Below, in pieces: positions 1 to 7,498 of a stretch of DNA of 25,927 nt. Source of the DNA: a virus. How positions within the stretch are numbered: position 1 is the first letter of the stretch; each line of letters opens with the position of its first letter. The DNA lies in IMG/VR virus record IMGVR_UViG_3300037258_000670, positions 1 to 25,927 of that record; one strand, written 5' to 3'. Below the pieces are notes generated by a model. That model was not told where the DNA came from. It worked only from the letters and a program-made list of their open reading frames with translations, and did not search any database. The position numbers were made by a program, and so were the translations under genes.

Positions 1-768
1 GCCATAGATTATGCTCCGCAGTGGGCTGCCAAAACTGGCTGCACCGTTGACTCACCAGGAGAGTGCCCGCCACAAAATGCAACGGACTTCGGGACCTTTT
101 GTGGAGCGGCAGCGGCACACTATCCTAATCAAAAGTATTGGGAGGTATGGAATGAGCCGAATTTGCAATTCTTTTGGGAACCCGGAGCCGATGCAACGGC
201 ATACACAGCAGACCTCAACGCGTGCTATACGGCGATTAAAGCTGTCACCCCCGGCGCGTTTATATTAGGCGGCGCGCTCTCGCGATCGACGACGTTCACT
301 GGCAGCATATCACCGACCGATTTTGTCACCACCATGTATTCGCAAAGTGCGGAATTTGATGGTATATCGATGCATCCCTATACTTACCCGTACAGTCTCA
401 GCAGCGGCAATCAAGACAATGGCTGGGTGCAAATGGCAAATGTACGAAGCATCATGGTGAGCAATGGAGACACCGCAAAGCCTATTTGGATAACTGAATA
501 TGGCGCACCGACTTGCGGGCCTGGGGTTGCCATGCCGCTCGATTATGTAGGCGAAACTGGCAACGACTACATGACCATTCCTGCACAAAAGGCACTCGCT
601 GACCAAGTTATAGCCGACCTTCCAAATAAGGCATACATTCAAAAAGTCTTTTGGTACACTCTCATCGACTCAAATTCGAATAACCCATCTACGCGTGAAA
701 ACTGCTTTGGCAGTCTCTACAGCAGCGGCAACGCGAAGCCGGCGTGGACATCGCTCAGGAGCAACTAA
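1..768 (+). CDS. Glycoside hydrolase, GH39/GH5-like TIM barrel (5' end missing)
   Basis: The frame is open from base 1 to the TAA at 766, so 255 residues of the C-terminal part are present and the start lies off the window. Clan GH-A hallmarks are visible. WEVWNEPN has the acid/base Glu at codon 154-156. IWITEYGAP has the likely nucleophile Glu at codon 496-498, about 114 residues later. Between them is an ISMHPYTYP strand motif, and the protein ends in a FWYTLID strand. The pattern resembles PslG-type GH39 and GH5 enzymes that cut polysaccharides. In a phage this would fit a capsule or exopolysaccharide depolymerase, but no tailspike fold is visible in this fragment. A host-derived gene is also possible. 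Catalytic class is confident; substrate is unknown. Confidence 0.85.
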   Translation, partial: AIDYAPQWAAKTGCTVDSPGECPPQNATDFGTFCGAAAAHYPNQKYWEVWNEPNLQFFWEPGADATAYTADLNACYTAIKAVTPGAFILGGALSRSTTFTGSISPTDFVTTMYSQSAEFDGISMHPYTYPYSLSSGNQDNGWVQMANVRSIMVSNGDTAKPIWITEYGAPTCGPGVAMPLDYVGETGNDYMTIPAQKALADQVIADLPNKAYIQKVFWYTLIDSNSNNPSTRENCFGSLYSSGNAKPAWTSLRSN

Positions 769-837
769 AAAGGGTTCTACTCTCGGCTTAATGCGGTAGG
801 ATATTCACATCCAACCGCCAGATAGGGTGGCGAGTGG

Positions 838-850
838 TATCCTGACTTTG
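838..850 (+). promoter_or_regulatory. -10 box TATCCT just before ATG 851 (leaderless start)
   Basis: TATCCT at 838-843 is followed by 7 nt and then ATG 851. A start site 7 nt after a -10 box would coincide with the A of the ATG. No Shine-Dalgarno sequence precedes 851. This supports ATG 851 over the upstream in-frame GTG at 827. Confidence 0.5.
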
Positions 851-1129
851 ATGCCGGAGAACACCGCCGACCACGACCTTCTCATCGAACTCCGTACTGA
901 AATGCGCGGAGCGCGCTCTGATATACAGGACCTACGGTCAGGGCTCACCAATCGCGTAATGAACCTGGAGGCTAACGCGGTCAACAAAATCCAGTTCGAC
1001 GACCATGAAACGCGCCTCCGTGTCGTCGAAAGAAAGACCGAGTATGCGCTCACGACAATTCGCGTATGGGGAAGCGTAGTGGGTTTACTTCTCGGATTAT
1101 TGGAAATCGGGCTGCATTTCCTGGCATGA
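851..1129 (+). CDS. Small coiled-coil protein with C-terminal membrane helix (XhlA-like)
   Basis: The product is 92 aa from ATG 851; an in-frame GTG at 827 would add 8 residues. The N-terminal two thirds is charged and heptad-like (ELRTEMRGARSDIQDLRSGL and following), predicting a coiled coil. The last about 20 residues (VWGSVVGLLLGLLEIGLHFL) form one membrane helix. This architecture, a soluble coiled coil with a C-terminal anchor, matches phage XhlA/holin-accessory proteins and small tail-associated anchors. Its stop overlaps the start of the next small gene (ATGA). The name is by architecture only; I see no family-specific motif. Confidence 0.7.
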   Translation: MPENTADHDLLIELRTEMRGARSDIQDLRSGLTNRVMNLEANAVNKIQFDDHETRLRVVERKTEYALTTIRVWGSVVGLLLGLLEIGLHFLA

Positions 1130-1245
1130 GTTGGTACACCAGACTGCTCGTTTTGTTTGCGTGGCGCTCGAGGTGCTGCGGGGCGAAGATTTGGTCCTGG
1201 AGCTCGACGCACCATTACTGCGGGAATTGCGGAGAGCCTGCGTAG
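1126..1245 (+). CDS. 39-aa Cys/His-rich small protein
   Basis: ATG 1126 overlaps the stop of the upstream gene in an ATGA arrangement, which implies translational coupling. The product is 39 residues. A short hydrophobic stretch (LLVLFAW) is followed by a Cys/His cluster: CC, then HHYCGNCG. Four Cys and two His in about 22 residues suggest a zinc-binding knuckle. I recognise no family. The alternative is chance, but the exact 4-nt overlap and the CxxC next to HH favour a real gene. Confidence 0.45.
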   Translation: MSWYTRLLVLFAWRSRCCGAKIWSWSSTHHYCGNCGEPA

Positions 1246-1281
1246 CTATCCACAGCGGCCATTGCTAGCGTGCTATGGTGC

Positions 1282-1295
1282 TATCCTACAGTTAT
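1282..1295 (+). promoter_or_regulatory. -10 box TATCCT before ATG 1296 (leaderless start)
   Basis: TATCCT at 1282-1287 is followed by 8 nt (ACAGTTAT) and ATG 1296. The same hexamer occurs before ATG 851, and the spacer resembles the one before ATG 8704 (ACAGCTAT). It argues for the start at 1296 rather than the in-frame ATG at 1275, which lies upstream of the box. Confidence 0.55.
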
Positions 1296-2084
1296 ATGAA
1301 CCCACTTCTCAGACTCGGCACATTGGGCCTCGGCGGCGCCGTTACGACAATTGCAATCTTTTTTTCATCAATCATCGGGGGGAATTATCAAGGCCTCATC
1401 CTCAACCACGTCGCGAGCATCGTCCAAGGCCAAAACACGCGAACCGTCGTCTCACTCAACGCCCCGAACTGGGGAATAGGACAGCCGCTCGCGACGCCTC
1501 AAATCGCATCGTTCGCCACCACGACCGGCGGCACACTCGCGTCATCGACCCCGCTTTCGTTCGAGGTGGCAGCGCTTGATGGCGACGGGACGACGACCGT
1601 CAGCTTGCCGATTTCTATCACCACGGACGCCAGCACGACCGGCAACGTCTCGGAGGCAATCAAGCTTTCTTGGTCGCCCGTCGTGGGAGCGCAGGGATAT
1701 GCCATCTACGTCTCGACGACCACGCCGGCCCTCTACAACACCTATTGGCTCGCGACCTCAACCGGCGGCGTGCCGAACACGGGCTTCACTTTCACCTCGA
1801 CCTCTACACCCCTCGCGGGCAGCTATACCAAGGACGACACCACCGCATTCGCGAACCGCGTCATGTCGGATGGAAGTAAAAGCTACTTCAACGGTGGTTC
1901 GTTCGGATTTGGCACTTCTACCCCCGCTAGCTCGACACCGGTAGACATTAACGGATACACACGCGCATCGCTCCCCGCGACCTCGACAGCCTGCTACGCG
2001 GGAACGGCCGGCGTAACTTTCTACAACACCGCCAACAGCCACGAGTGGGGGTGCAATGGGACCGCATGGGTCAAAATCTTTTAA
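1296..2084 (+). CDS. Signal-anchored Thr/Ser-rich fibre-like protein
   Basis: The product is 262 aa from ATG 1296. Residues about 5-30 form a hydrophobic signal or anchor (LGLGGAVTTIAIFFSSIIGG). The middle holds a fibronectin-III-like stretch (IKLSWSPVVGAQGYAIYVSTTT). The C-terminus has FGTSTPASSTPVDINGY followed by a short domain ending CNGTAWVKIF. From memory, such C-termini are common in surface and fibre proteins of Parcubacteria and in some phage tail fibres. Position just before the prohead protease suggests a virion or cell-surface attachment protein. The N-terminal anchor is unusual for a virion protein, so a secreted phage-encoded surface protein is an alternative. Confidence 0.6.
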   Translation: MNPLLRLGTLGLGGAVTTIAIFFSSIIGGNYQGLILNHVASIVQGQNTRTVVSLNAPNWGIGQPLATPQIASFATTTGGTLASSTPLSFEVAALDGDGTTTVSLPISITTDASTTGNVSEAIKLSWSPVVGAQGYAIYVSTTTPALYNTYWLATSTGGVPNTGFTFTSTSTPLAGSYTKDDTTAFANRVMSDGSKSYFNGGSFGFGTSTPASSTPVDINGYTRASLPATSTACYAGTAGVTFYNTANSHEWGCNGTAWVKIF

Positions 2085-2122
2085 GGATATCCACAGTGAA
2101 TTAGAAACGCTTGCCTTATTGC

Positions 2123-2138
2123 TATCATTGAACCAATT
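2123..2138 (+). promoter_or_regulatory. -10 box TATCAT before ATG 2139
   Basis: TATCAT at 2123-2128 lies 10 nt before ATG 2139 of the prohead protease. The gap is at the long end of the series of close -10 boxes in this window. No convincing -35 or Shine-Dalgarno sequence is seen. Confidence 0.4.
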
Positions 2139-3758
2139 ATGCCGGGACTTAAAATAAACGAAGAGTTAGCCGCAGACATCCGTGCACGCGTCAAGGCATT
2201 CGATTTCGGAGCAGTTGAAAAGCTCCGCAAAGCTGAAGATAAGAACGGCACCTTCGACGTCATCATCTCGACCGAGGACATCGACCGCGCAGGCGAAATC
2301 GTCAAGCAAAGCGGCTGGGAACTCGTCAACTACAAAAACAACCCAATCGTCCTCTGGGGCCACGACTACTACTCGCTTCCCATAGGTGTGTGCCTCGAGA
2401 CCTACCTGACCGAAAAAGACGGCGTGCCTGCGCTCGGCGCGCGCGGTGTCTTCCTCTCCGCCGACATCAACCCACTCGCCCAGCAAATTCGCAAACTCTA
2501 CGAGTTTGGCCTGAAGCAAGGCGCGGGCGTCGGCACGACCACCTCTGTCGGCTTCATCCCTAAGGAATTCGACGAGAAGCAGCGCAATGTCATCACCAAG
2601 GCGGAGCTCCTCGAGTTCTCGTTCGTCCCAGTCCCGGCAAACCAAGGCGTTGGACCAGCAGCAGGCCGCGCCATCACCTTCGCGGAAGCCAAAGAGCTCG
2701 ACCTCGATATCGCAGGCCTGAAAGTCAAAGGCATCGAATTCGCCGAGAAAGCCGAGGACGATGACGAAGCCCAGGAGGGTGACGACTGCACCGGCGACGA
2801 CGGCTCGACCGGCGTGCTCGCCAAAAACCCAAAAGACCCCAAAGGCCCGCTCGTTTGTGTCCCGAAGGAGGACGACAAATCCAAGACCGCTGACCGCAAG
2901 CCCGAGAAGGAGCTCATCAAAGTGCTGGCTGACGAGCACGCCCGCCACATTGGCGAGGTTGAAAAGGCCGTCGACGACTTCCGCGAAAAGCAGGAGGAGG
3001 ACGGCGCGAGTGTCGCGGACAACCTCAAAGACCTGCGCTCCTCACTCCTCGACGAAAACACGATGCACCGCGCGAAAGCTATCGCGTGCTTGCGCGGCTT
3101 CGAAGCGGACAACAAATCATTTGATAGAAAAGCACATCTCAAAACCTTGCGCGACGAGGACGATGCCTACAGTGCGTCGTGCAAAGCGGCTCTCGAGCAA
3201 TTCGAGGAGCGCTGCACCAAAGCCACGCCAGAGGACATTGATGGCCACGTGGATTGGTTCAGCAACGAGCTCGAGAAAGCTCAACGCGCGCATAAGAAAT
3301 CGCTCACCAAGATAGCCAAGGCCATGTGCCGCGACATCTTCGGGGAGGAGGAGCAGGCTGACGAGCAAGTCGTGGCAATCCTCAAAGAATACCTCGCACC
3401 GCACATCGACCCGCTTATCCTGAATTCGGTTGTCGCAAAAGTTGGCGCGCGAGTATCCGCGACAACGAAAGAAAGGCTGCGCGAGGCGCATGAACATTTG
3501 AAATCTGCTAGCGCCATTCTCGAGGCACTCCACGGAGGCCTCGCCGATGACGACGGGGAGGAAAAGTCGGCAGTAGACGACACAATCGTCACGACTCCCG
3601 TAAATGCTCGGTCGAGAACCCGCTCATCCTCTCGCTCTGAAGACCCTGCGCTCAAAGCGCACCTTCAGGCACGCGAGATCGTGGGCGGCATTGAAGCTGC
3701 GGCACGCGCGGCTCTCGGAACCATTAACACCGAGATACGCAACCGCAGCAAACAGTAA
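2139..3758 (+). CDS. HK97-type prohead protease with long charged C-terminal extension
   Basis: The product is 539 aa. Residues about 36-185 are the S78 prohead protease domain, which matures capsid proteins inside the prohead. FDVIISTEDIDRAGEIV starts it, VLWGHDY carries the catalytic His (H75), GTTTSVGF the catalytic Ser (S136), and AELLEFSFVPVPAN the third acidic position (E156 or E159). About 350 further residues are highly charged and helical, unlike the usual protease of roughly 200 aa, and look like a fused scaffolding or assembly domain. Residues about 215-243 form a small two-Cys module (GDDC...VCVP) that resembles the C-terminus of the 5105 gene. The major capsid protein follows 11 nt downstream. 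Confidence 0.92.
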   Translation: MPGLKINEELAADIRARVKAFDFGAVEKLRKAEDKNGTFDVIISTEDIDRAGEIVKQSGWELVNYKNNPIVLWGHDYYSLPIGVCLETYLTEKDGVPALGARGVFLSADINPLAQQIRKLYEFGLKQGAGVGTTTSVGFIPKEFDEKQRNVITKAELLEFSFVPVPANQGVGPAAGRAITFAEAKELDLDIAGLKVKGIEFAEKAEDDDEAQEGDDCTGDDGSTGVLAKNPKDPKGPLVCVPKEDDKSKTADRKPEKELIKVLADEHARHIGEVEKAVDDFREKQEEDGASVADNLKDLRSSLLDENTMHRAKAIACLRGFEADNKSFDRKAHLKTLRDEDDAYSASCKAALEQFEERCTKATPEDIDGHVDWFSNELEKAQRAHKKSLTKIAKAMCRDIFGEEEQADEQVVAILKEYLAPHIDPLILNSVVAKVGARVSATTKERLREAHEHLKSASAILEALHGGLADDDGEEKSAVDDTIVTTPVNARSRTRSSSRSEDPALKAHLQAREIVGGIEAAARAALGTINTEIRNRSKQ

Positions 3759-3769
3759 TCAAAACCTAT

Positions 3770-5032
3770 ATGGAATTTGAAGAAATCAAAAAGATGCACA
3801 TCACCGCGTTCGACGAGGTGATGAAAGAAAAGCTTGTCCCTATCATCGGGCAGGAAGTTGCCACGTCCGTTCAAAAGACGGTCGCAGGATTGAAGTTGCA
3901 ACGTGAAGTGTTCGGCCACGACATGACCGGCTTGTCTGAGTCGGCCAAGAAGGACTTCGTCAAAGTCGCACACAGCGCGCTTCGCGGTCAATTCAACATC
4001 GACACCAAAGCCAACGAGGCTTTGATCGAAGAGCAGGATAACCGAGGCGGCTATCTCGTCTCTCGCGAAATCGCGGACGCAATCATGCGCATCGCGGCAT
4101 CGGTTGGCACCATCATGAGTCAGGCGACGAAGTGGGACATGACCACTGACCAGCTTGCCGTCCCGAACTACACCGGCACTTTCTTGGAAGGCGACTTCCT
4201 CGGAGTTGACGCCCCAGGCGTTGTAACCGGCATCACGTTCGGTCAGGCACAGCTCATCGTCAAGAAGTGGCAGCTCGCGTTCGTGGTCGGCAACGACCTC
4301 CTCGCGGATGCTAACGTCAACGTCGCAGACTGGCTTCTCGCAATGGGTGGCGAGGCGCTCGCGAACAAGATTGACAAAATGGGCTTCGTCGGCGGCTCGA
4401 ATACCAACGACCCATTCACCGGCATACTCAATCTGCCTACTTCGACCACGGTTCAGCCAAACGGTCAGAACACCAACAAGGTTTACCTTGGCGGCAGCTC
4501 GACCTCTGGCGCGACCACATTCGCGAAGTACCTGGTCATGGAGGACAGCTCCGCATTGATCAGCTCGCTCGAAGAGTCCATCCTCGACGGCTCGGCGTTC
4601 TACATGAACCGCACGCTGTGGGCCAAGCTCCGCACGGAGAAGGACGGCGCTGGCAACTACATCCTTCCATACTCGGCCTGGGCAAAGAACCAGCCGGCTA
4701 TGGCCGACAATGCGGGCGGTGGCCCGGTCAAGCCAGCAGGAGAAATCCTTGGCTACCCGGTCTACACCAACCGTTGGATGCCTGCGGTTGGCGCTTCAAG
4801 CGTCAACGGCTTCAGCGACAGCACGAACCAACCATGCGTTATCTTCGGCAACATGAAGAGCATGGCGTTCGGCGACAAGGGCGAAATGGAAGTCGACCAG
4901 TTCACTTCCGGCTCGTTCGGTGGCAAGGAAGTGGCTTTGGCAGATCAACGCGGTATCGTCTATCGACGCCGCATTGCTCTCTCGGCAACGCTCCTTCGCG
5001 CATTCGCCATTGGTTATACCTCGGCGTCGTAG
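3770..5032 (+). CDS. Major capsid protein, HK97 fold
   Basis: The product is 420 aa. The N-terminal about 90 residues are helical and charged, as in the delta (scaffold-like) domain of HK97-type capsid proteins. HK97-fold signatures follow: EEQDNRGGYLVSREIADAIM, then an E-loop region (TTDQLAVPNYTG), ALANKIDKMGFVGG with DPFTGILN, and PAGEILGYPVYTNRWMP near the end. It sits directly after the protease, the usual order. Start ATG 3770 is preceded by GTAATCAAAAC, an 11-mer also found before ATG 5105, and not by a Shine-Dalgarno sequence. No portal is visible in the window. Confidence 0.92.
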   Translation: MEFEEIKKMHITAFDEVMKEKLVPIIGQEVATSVQKTVAGLKLQREVFGHDMTGLSESAKKDFVKVAHSALRGQFNIDTKANEALIEEQDNRGGYLVSREIADAIMRIAASVGTIMSQATKWDMTTDQLAVPNYTGTFLEGDFLGVDAPGVVTGITFGQAQLIVKKWQLAFVVGNDLLADANVNVADWLLAMGGEALANKIDKMGFVGGSNTNDPFTGILNLPTSTTVQPNGQNTNKVYLGGSSTSGATTFAKYLVMEDSSALISSLEESILDGSAFYMNRTLWAKLRTEKDGAGNYILPYSAWAKNQPAMADNAGGGPVKPAGEILGYPVYTNRWMPAVGASSVNGFSDSTNQPCVIFGNMKSMAFGDKGEMEVDQFTSGSFGGKEVALADQRGIVYRRRIALSATLLRAFAIGYTSAS

Positions 5033-5104
5033 TTCTCACTTTGATAGATGTTCGAATCCTCCGAGCACCTACCCTGTGCGTTTAATCGGTAATCAAAACT
5101 CACC

Positions 5105-5413
5105 ATGAGCGATGAATTGACCGCTTTGCAGCAAACTGCGGAGCAAGCTCGCGCGAAAGCCGACGAGCTCAAGGCAGCACTCACCGACGCTTCGTCCGAC
5201 GAGGACAAGGCAGCAGCGGAGCAGGCAGACACGGATGCCACCGCAGCAGAGAGCGCGTTCTCCACTGCCCAGGCGGCAGAAGAGGCCGCTCAAGCCGGTG
5301 CAGCACTCAAAGCAGGTGATGCTTGCGTGTGCCCAGACGGGCGCCCAGGCACCCTGTGGAGCGATGGAGCCGATGGCTTCGTTTGTCTCCCCAACCACGA
5401 CCAGAGCGAATAA
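5105..5413 (+). CDS. Small Ala/Glu-rich coiled-coil protein with two-Cys C-terminal module
   Basis: The product is 102 aa. Residues 1-70 are Ala/Glu/Lys-rich and strongly helical (coiled coil). Residues 71-97 form a compact segment, GDACVCPDGRPGTLW then GFVCLPN. That segment aligns with a module in the prohead protease extension: GDxC, then DG, then G-x-L, then VC-hydrophobic-P. Its place between capsid and decoration genes suggests a head assembly or capsid-associated role. No family recognised. The start is fixed by ATG 5105 after the GTAATCAAAAC motif. Confidence 0.65.
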   Translation: MSDELTALQQTAEQARAKADELKAALTDASSDEDKAAAEQADTDATAAESAFSTAQAAEEAAQAGAALKAGDACVCPDGRPGTLWSDGADGFVCLPNHDQSE

Positions 5414-5483
5414 CAGGCCACGCGGTTAGCTCACCGCAACCGCCGGATCGACGGCGACACGTGGCACACAACAACACACATCT

Positions 5484-5999
5484 ATGCGTTTTAACCCATA
5501 TGATGACGTCATGGTGCAACCTGTGGTGGCCAGCTCGGTAGCGGTTCAATCGCTCACCGGCAGCTCCGCAGTCAACCAGGACGGTCTTGATACCGGCACG
5601 GTGTTCGACGCCGACTCTATCATGGTGCACATCCGCGCCGAGATTGCTTCGGGCAGCCCGACCACTTCAACGGTGGCATGGAAGCTGCAGGAGTCAAACG
5701 ACAACGGCAGCACCGACAGCTACGCCGACGCGACGGACAACACCGGCACCGTGATTGGAGCGACGCTGAACGTCAAGACCGTTGCGGTAGACAGCTACGC
5801 GCGCGTTGAGGGCATTATGCTTCGCAACAACAGCCTTTCAGCCGCCCCATACGGTGGCCACAAGCGCTGGCTTCGCATCGTCTACACACCGGCATTCTCC
5901 GGCGGCACGAGCCCGGCAATCCTGGTTTCCGGTGAATACATCGGCGCGCCAGGGAACGGAGCCGTGCTCCCAGTCCGCACCACAACGTCAAATACTTGA
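5484..5999 (+). CDS. Probable head decoration / virion structural protein
   Basis: The product is 171 aa, mostly beta-type, rich in Ser/Thr/Gly/Ala with few Lys. Segments such as STVAWKLQESNDNGST, YARVEGIML and RWLRIVYTPAFSGGTSPAILVSGEY resemble small head-associated structural proteins found after capsid genes in HK97-type phages. There is no enzyme motif, signal peptide or membrane helix. Role is inferred from composition and position; a minor tail or head-completion protein is the alternative. Confidence 0.55.
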   Translation: MRFNPYDDVMVQPVVASSVAVQSLTGSSAVNQDGLDTGTVFDADSIMVHIRAEIASGSPTTSTVAWKLQESNDNGSTDSYADATDNTGTVIGATLNVKTVAVDSYARVEGIMLRNNSLSAAPYGGHKRWLRIVYTPAFSGGTSPAILVSGEYIGAPGNGAVLPVRTTTSNT

Positions 6000-6005
6000 T
6001 ACAAT
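6000..6005 (+). promoter_or_regulatory. Candidate -10 box TACAAT upstream of HNH gene
   Basis: TACAAT at 6000-6005 begins 1 nt after the stop of the upstream gene. It would give a leader of about 50 nt to ATG 6062, and that leader contains the hairpin at 6034-6051. No clear -35. Confidence 0.35.
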
Positions 6006-6033
6006 AGTATCGAGCTTTCGACACATGGCCTCA

Positions 6034-6051
6034 GTTCATGGGGCCATGAAC
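6034..6051 (+). promoter_or_regulatory. Hairpin in leader of HNH gene
   Basis: GTTCATG and CATGAAC form a perfect 7-bp inverted repeat around GGGC, ending 10 nt before ATG 6062. It could control translation of the endonuclease; hairpins that hide the start are known for phage homing endonucleases. Confidence 0.4.
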
Positions 6052-6061
6052 CGAAAGATTT

Positions 6062-6619
6062 ATGGCCGAAATAAAAGGACGAAAACAACCTCTCGGCTTT
6101 ATGTCCGAGGAGCACAAACGGAAGATTAGCGAAGCACAGAAGGGACGTTCGCTCACTGCTGAACATAGGGCTAAACTGCGTGGAAAGCGGCCACATGCAA
6201 AGCCTTGGAACAAAGGCAGGCGATATTCCCTTCGACACCACGCTCAGTTTTTCAAGGGTCAACCAGCGTGGAACAAGGGCAAACCTCTCTCTGAGGAGAC
6301 GAAACAAAAACTGCGTGATGCAATGAAGGGTAGGTTTGTCGGCTCCAAAGGTCCCGGATATATCGACGGTCGCACGCCCATTTACCAGATCATTCGTCAC
6401 TCACTCGAATACCGCCTTTGGCGCGATGCCGTTTTTGCACGGGACAAATATCGTTGCATTTGGTGCGGCGATGCACGCGGCGGCAATCTTGAAGCAGATC
6501 ATATCAAGCCGTTCGCTTATTTTCCGGAACTCCGATTTGCAATAGATAATGGCCGTACGCTCTGCCACGGCTGCCACAAGACGACTGATACTTATGGCCG
6601 CAAGGCCACCCACCACTGA
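6062..6619 (+). CDS. HNH homing-type endonuclease with NUMOD3 motifs
   Basis: The product is 185 aa. NUMOD3-like DNA-binding repeats occur at residues about 14-30 (MSEEHKRKISEAQKGR), 32-41 and 77-91 (SEETKQKLRDAMKGR). The C-terminal HNH domain has zinc Cys pairs CIWC (132/135) and CHGC (168/171), the catalytic pair in EADHIKP (D146, H147) and DNGRTLC (N163). It cuts dsDNA and probably moves itself as a free-standing homing endonuclease. It sits between two head genes, 1 nt before the connector start, and has its own candidate promoter and leader hairpin. It shares the ending xNGRTLCxxCHxxTxTxG with the HNH protein at 17700. Confidence 0.9.
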   Translation: MAEIKGRKQPLGFMSEEHKRKISEAQKGRSLTAEHRAKLRGKRPHAKPWNKGRRYSLRHHAQFFKGQPAWNKGKPLSEETKQKLRDAMKGRFVGSKGPGYIDGRTPIYQIIRHSLEYRLWRDAVFARDKYRCIWCGDARGGNLEADHIKPFAYFPELRFAIDNGRTLCHGCHKTTDTYGRKATHH

Positions 6620-6620
6620 T

Positions 6621-7496
6621 ATGGAACAAGTATCACCCTACGGACTAACGACTCTCGCGCGGGTGAAAGACCTGCTTTTTGACCCATCACTCACTGTCCA
6701 GCTCACGGGCACGACCACAAATGACAGCGCTGTTGTTTCGAGCACCGTCGTCCCGGCCGGCAAGGTCATTCGAATAGGCCAGACCATCACTGGACCAGGG
6801 ATACCTACGGGCACGACAATCGCTGGCACCGACGCCACCGGCAACACCCTGACGCTCTCGCAGAACGCGACTGCTGGCGCCAGCGTGACGCTCTATGTAG
6901 TCGACCAATCGGTTGCCTACGACACGGTGCTCACACGGCTTATAAACGCTGTGTCGCAATACATCGCCCAGGAGTGCGGGCGCACGTCGTTCGTCCAGCA
7001 GACGTTCACCAACGACACATATTCCATCGAAGAGCCCGACCAGGAGTTTCTCCAGTTGAGGAACTTCCCCGTCTTTTCCATTTCGAGCTTCCAGTGGCGC
7101 GCAGGCACGCCAAGCAACCCGAGCTGGACCGACTTCATCACTGACCAATATGAGCTGGTCGACCCAAGGACGGACCCCGTCTCAGGAGTGGTTTGGTATC
7201 CGAGCGGCATGGTGCGCGTCTATGGCGTGCTGCCGCGCATCTACAGCAACATGATCCGCGCGACCTATATCGCAGGCTATCCGGTCGACTGGCCGAACGC
7301 GGGGAATGGGACCACACATCGCCTGCCCGACGACCTCACCTATCTCTGCGAAAATCTCGTTGTTCGAAGGTTCAAGCGCCGCCAACTCGCCGGCATGAGC
7401 TCAACCGCACTCGAAGGAGCCACCCATAGCTGGCGCAACGAATTGGATGCAGACGACCTCGACGTGCTCGCGCAATACCGCGACCTTCATTTTTGA
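6621..7496 (+). CDS. Head-tail connector (gp6-like) with inserted Ig-like domain
   Basis: The product is 291 aa. The head-completion core is recognisable as YGLTTLARVKDLLF at the N-terminus and then, after a gap, YDTVLTRLINAVSQYIAQECGRTSF. In ordinary connectors these two segments are nearly adjacent. Here residues about 22-96 are an insertion containing IGQTITGPGIPTGTTIAGT and TLTLSQNATAG, a beta-domain pattern that recurs in the tail tube protein. The connector sits under the portal to join head and tail. ATG 6621 follows the HNH stop by 1 nt. Confidence 0.8.
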   Translation: MEQVSPYGLTTLARVKDLLFDPSLTVQLTGTTTNDSAVVSSTVVPAGKVIRIGQTITGPGIPTGTTIAGTDATGNTLTLSQNATAGASVTLYVVDQSVAYDTVLTRLINAVSQYIAQECGRTSFVQQTFTNDTYSIEEPDQEFLQLRNFPVFSISSFQWRAGTPSNPSWTDFITDQYELVDPRTDPVSGVVWYPSGMVRVYGVLPRIYSNMIRATYIAGYPVDWPNAGNGTTHRLPDDLTYLCENLVVRRFKRRQLAGMSSTALEGATHSWRNELDADDLDVLAQYRDLHF

Positions 7497-7498
7497 TT

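Noticed and set aside
1157-1579. Long Arg-rich ORF overlapping the 1296 gene
   Set aside because: Arg/Pro-rich shadow translation of the GC-rich opposite phase; the 1296 frame has a promoter box and recognisable domains.
5049-5070. GTTCGAATCC after the capsid gene, resembling a tRNA T loop
   Set aside because: The flanking bases do not form the T stem, and the upstream 80 nt is capsid coding sequence, so no tRNA can be built.
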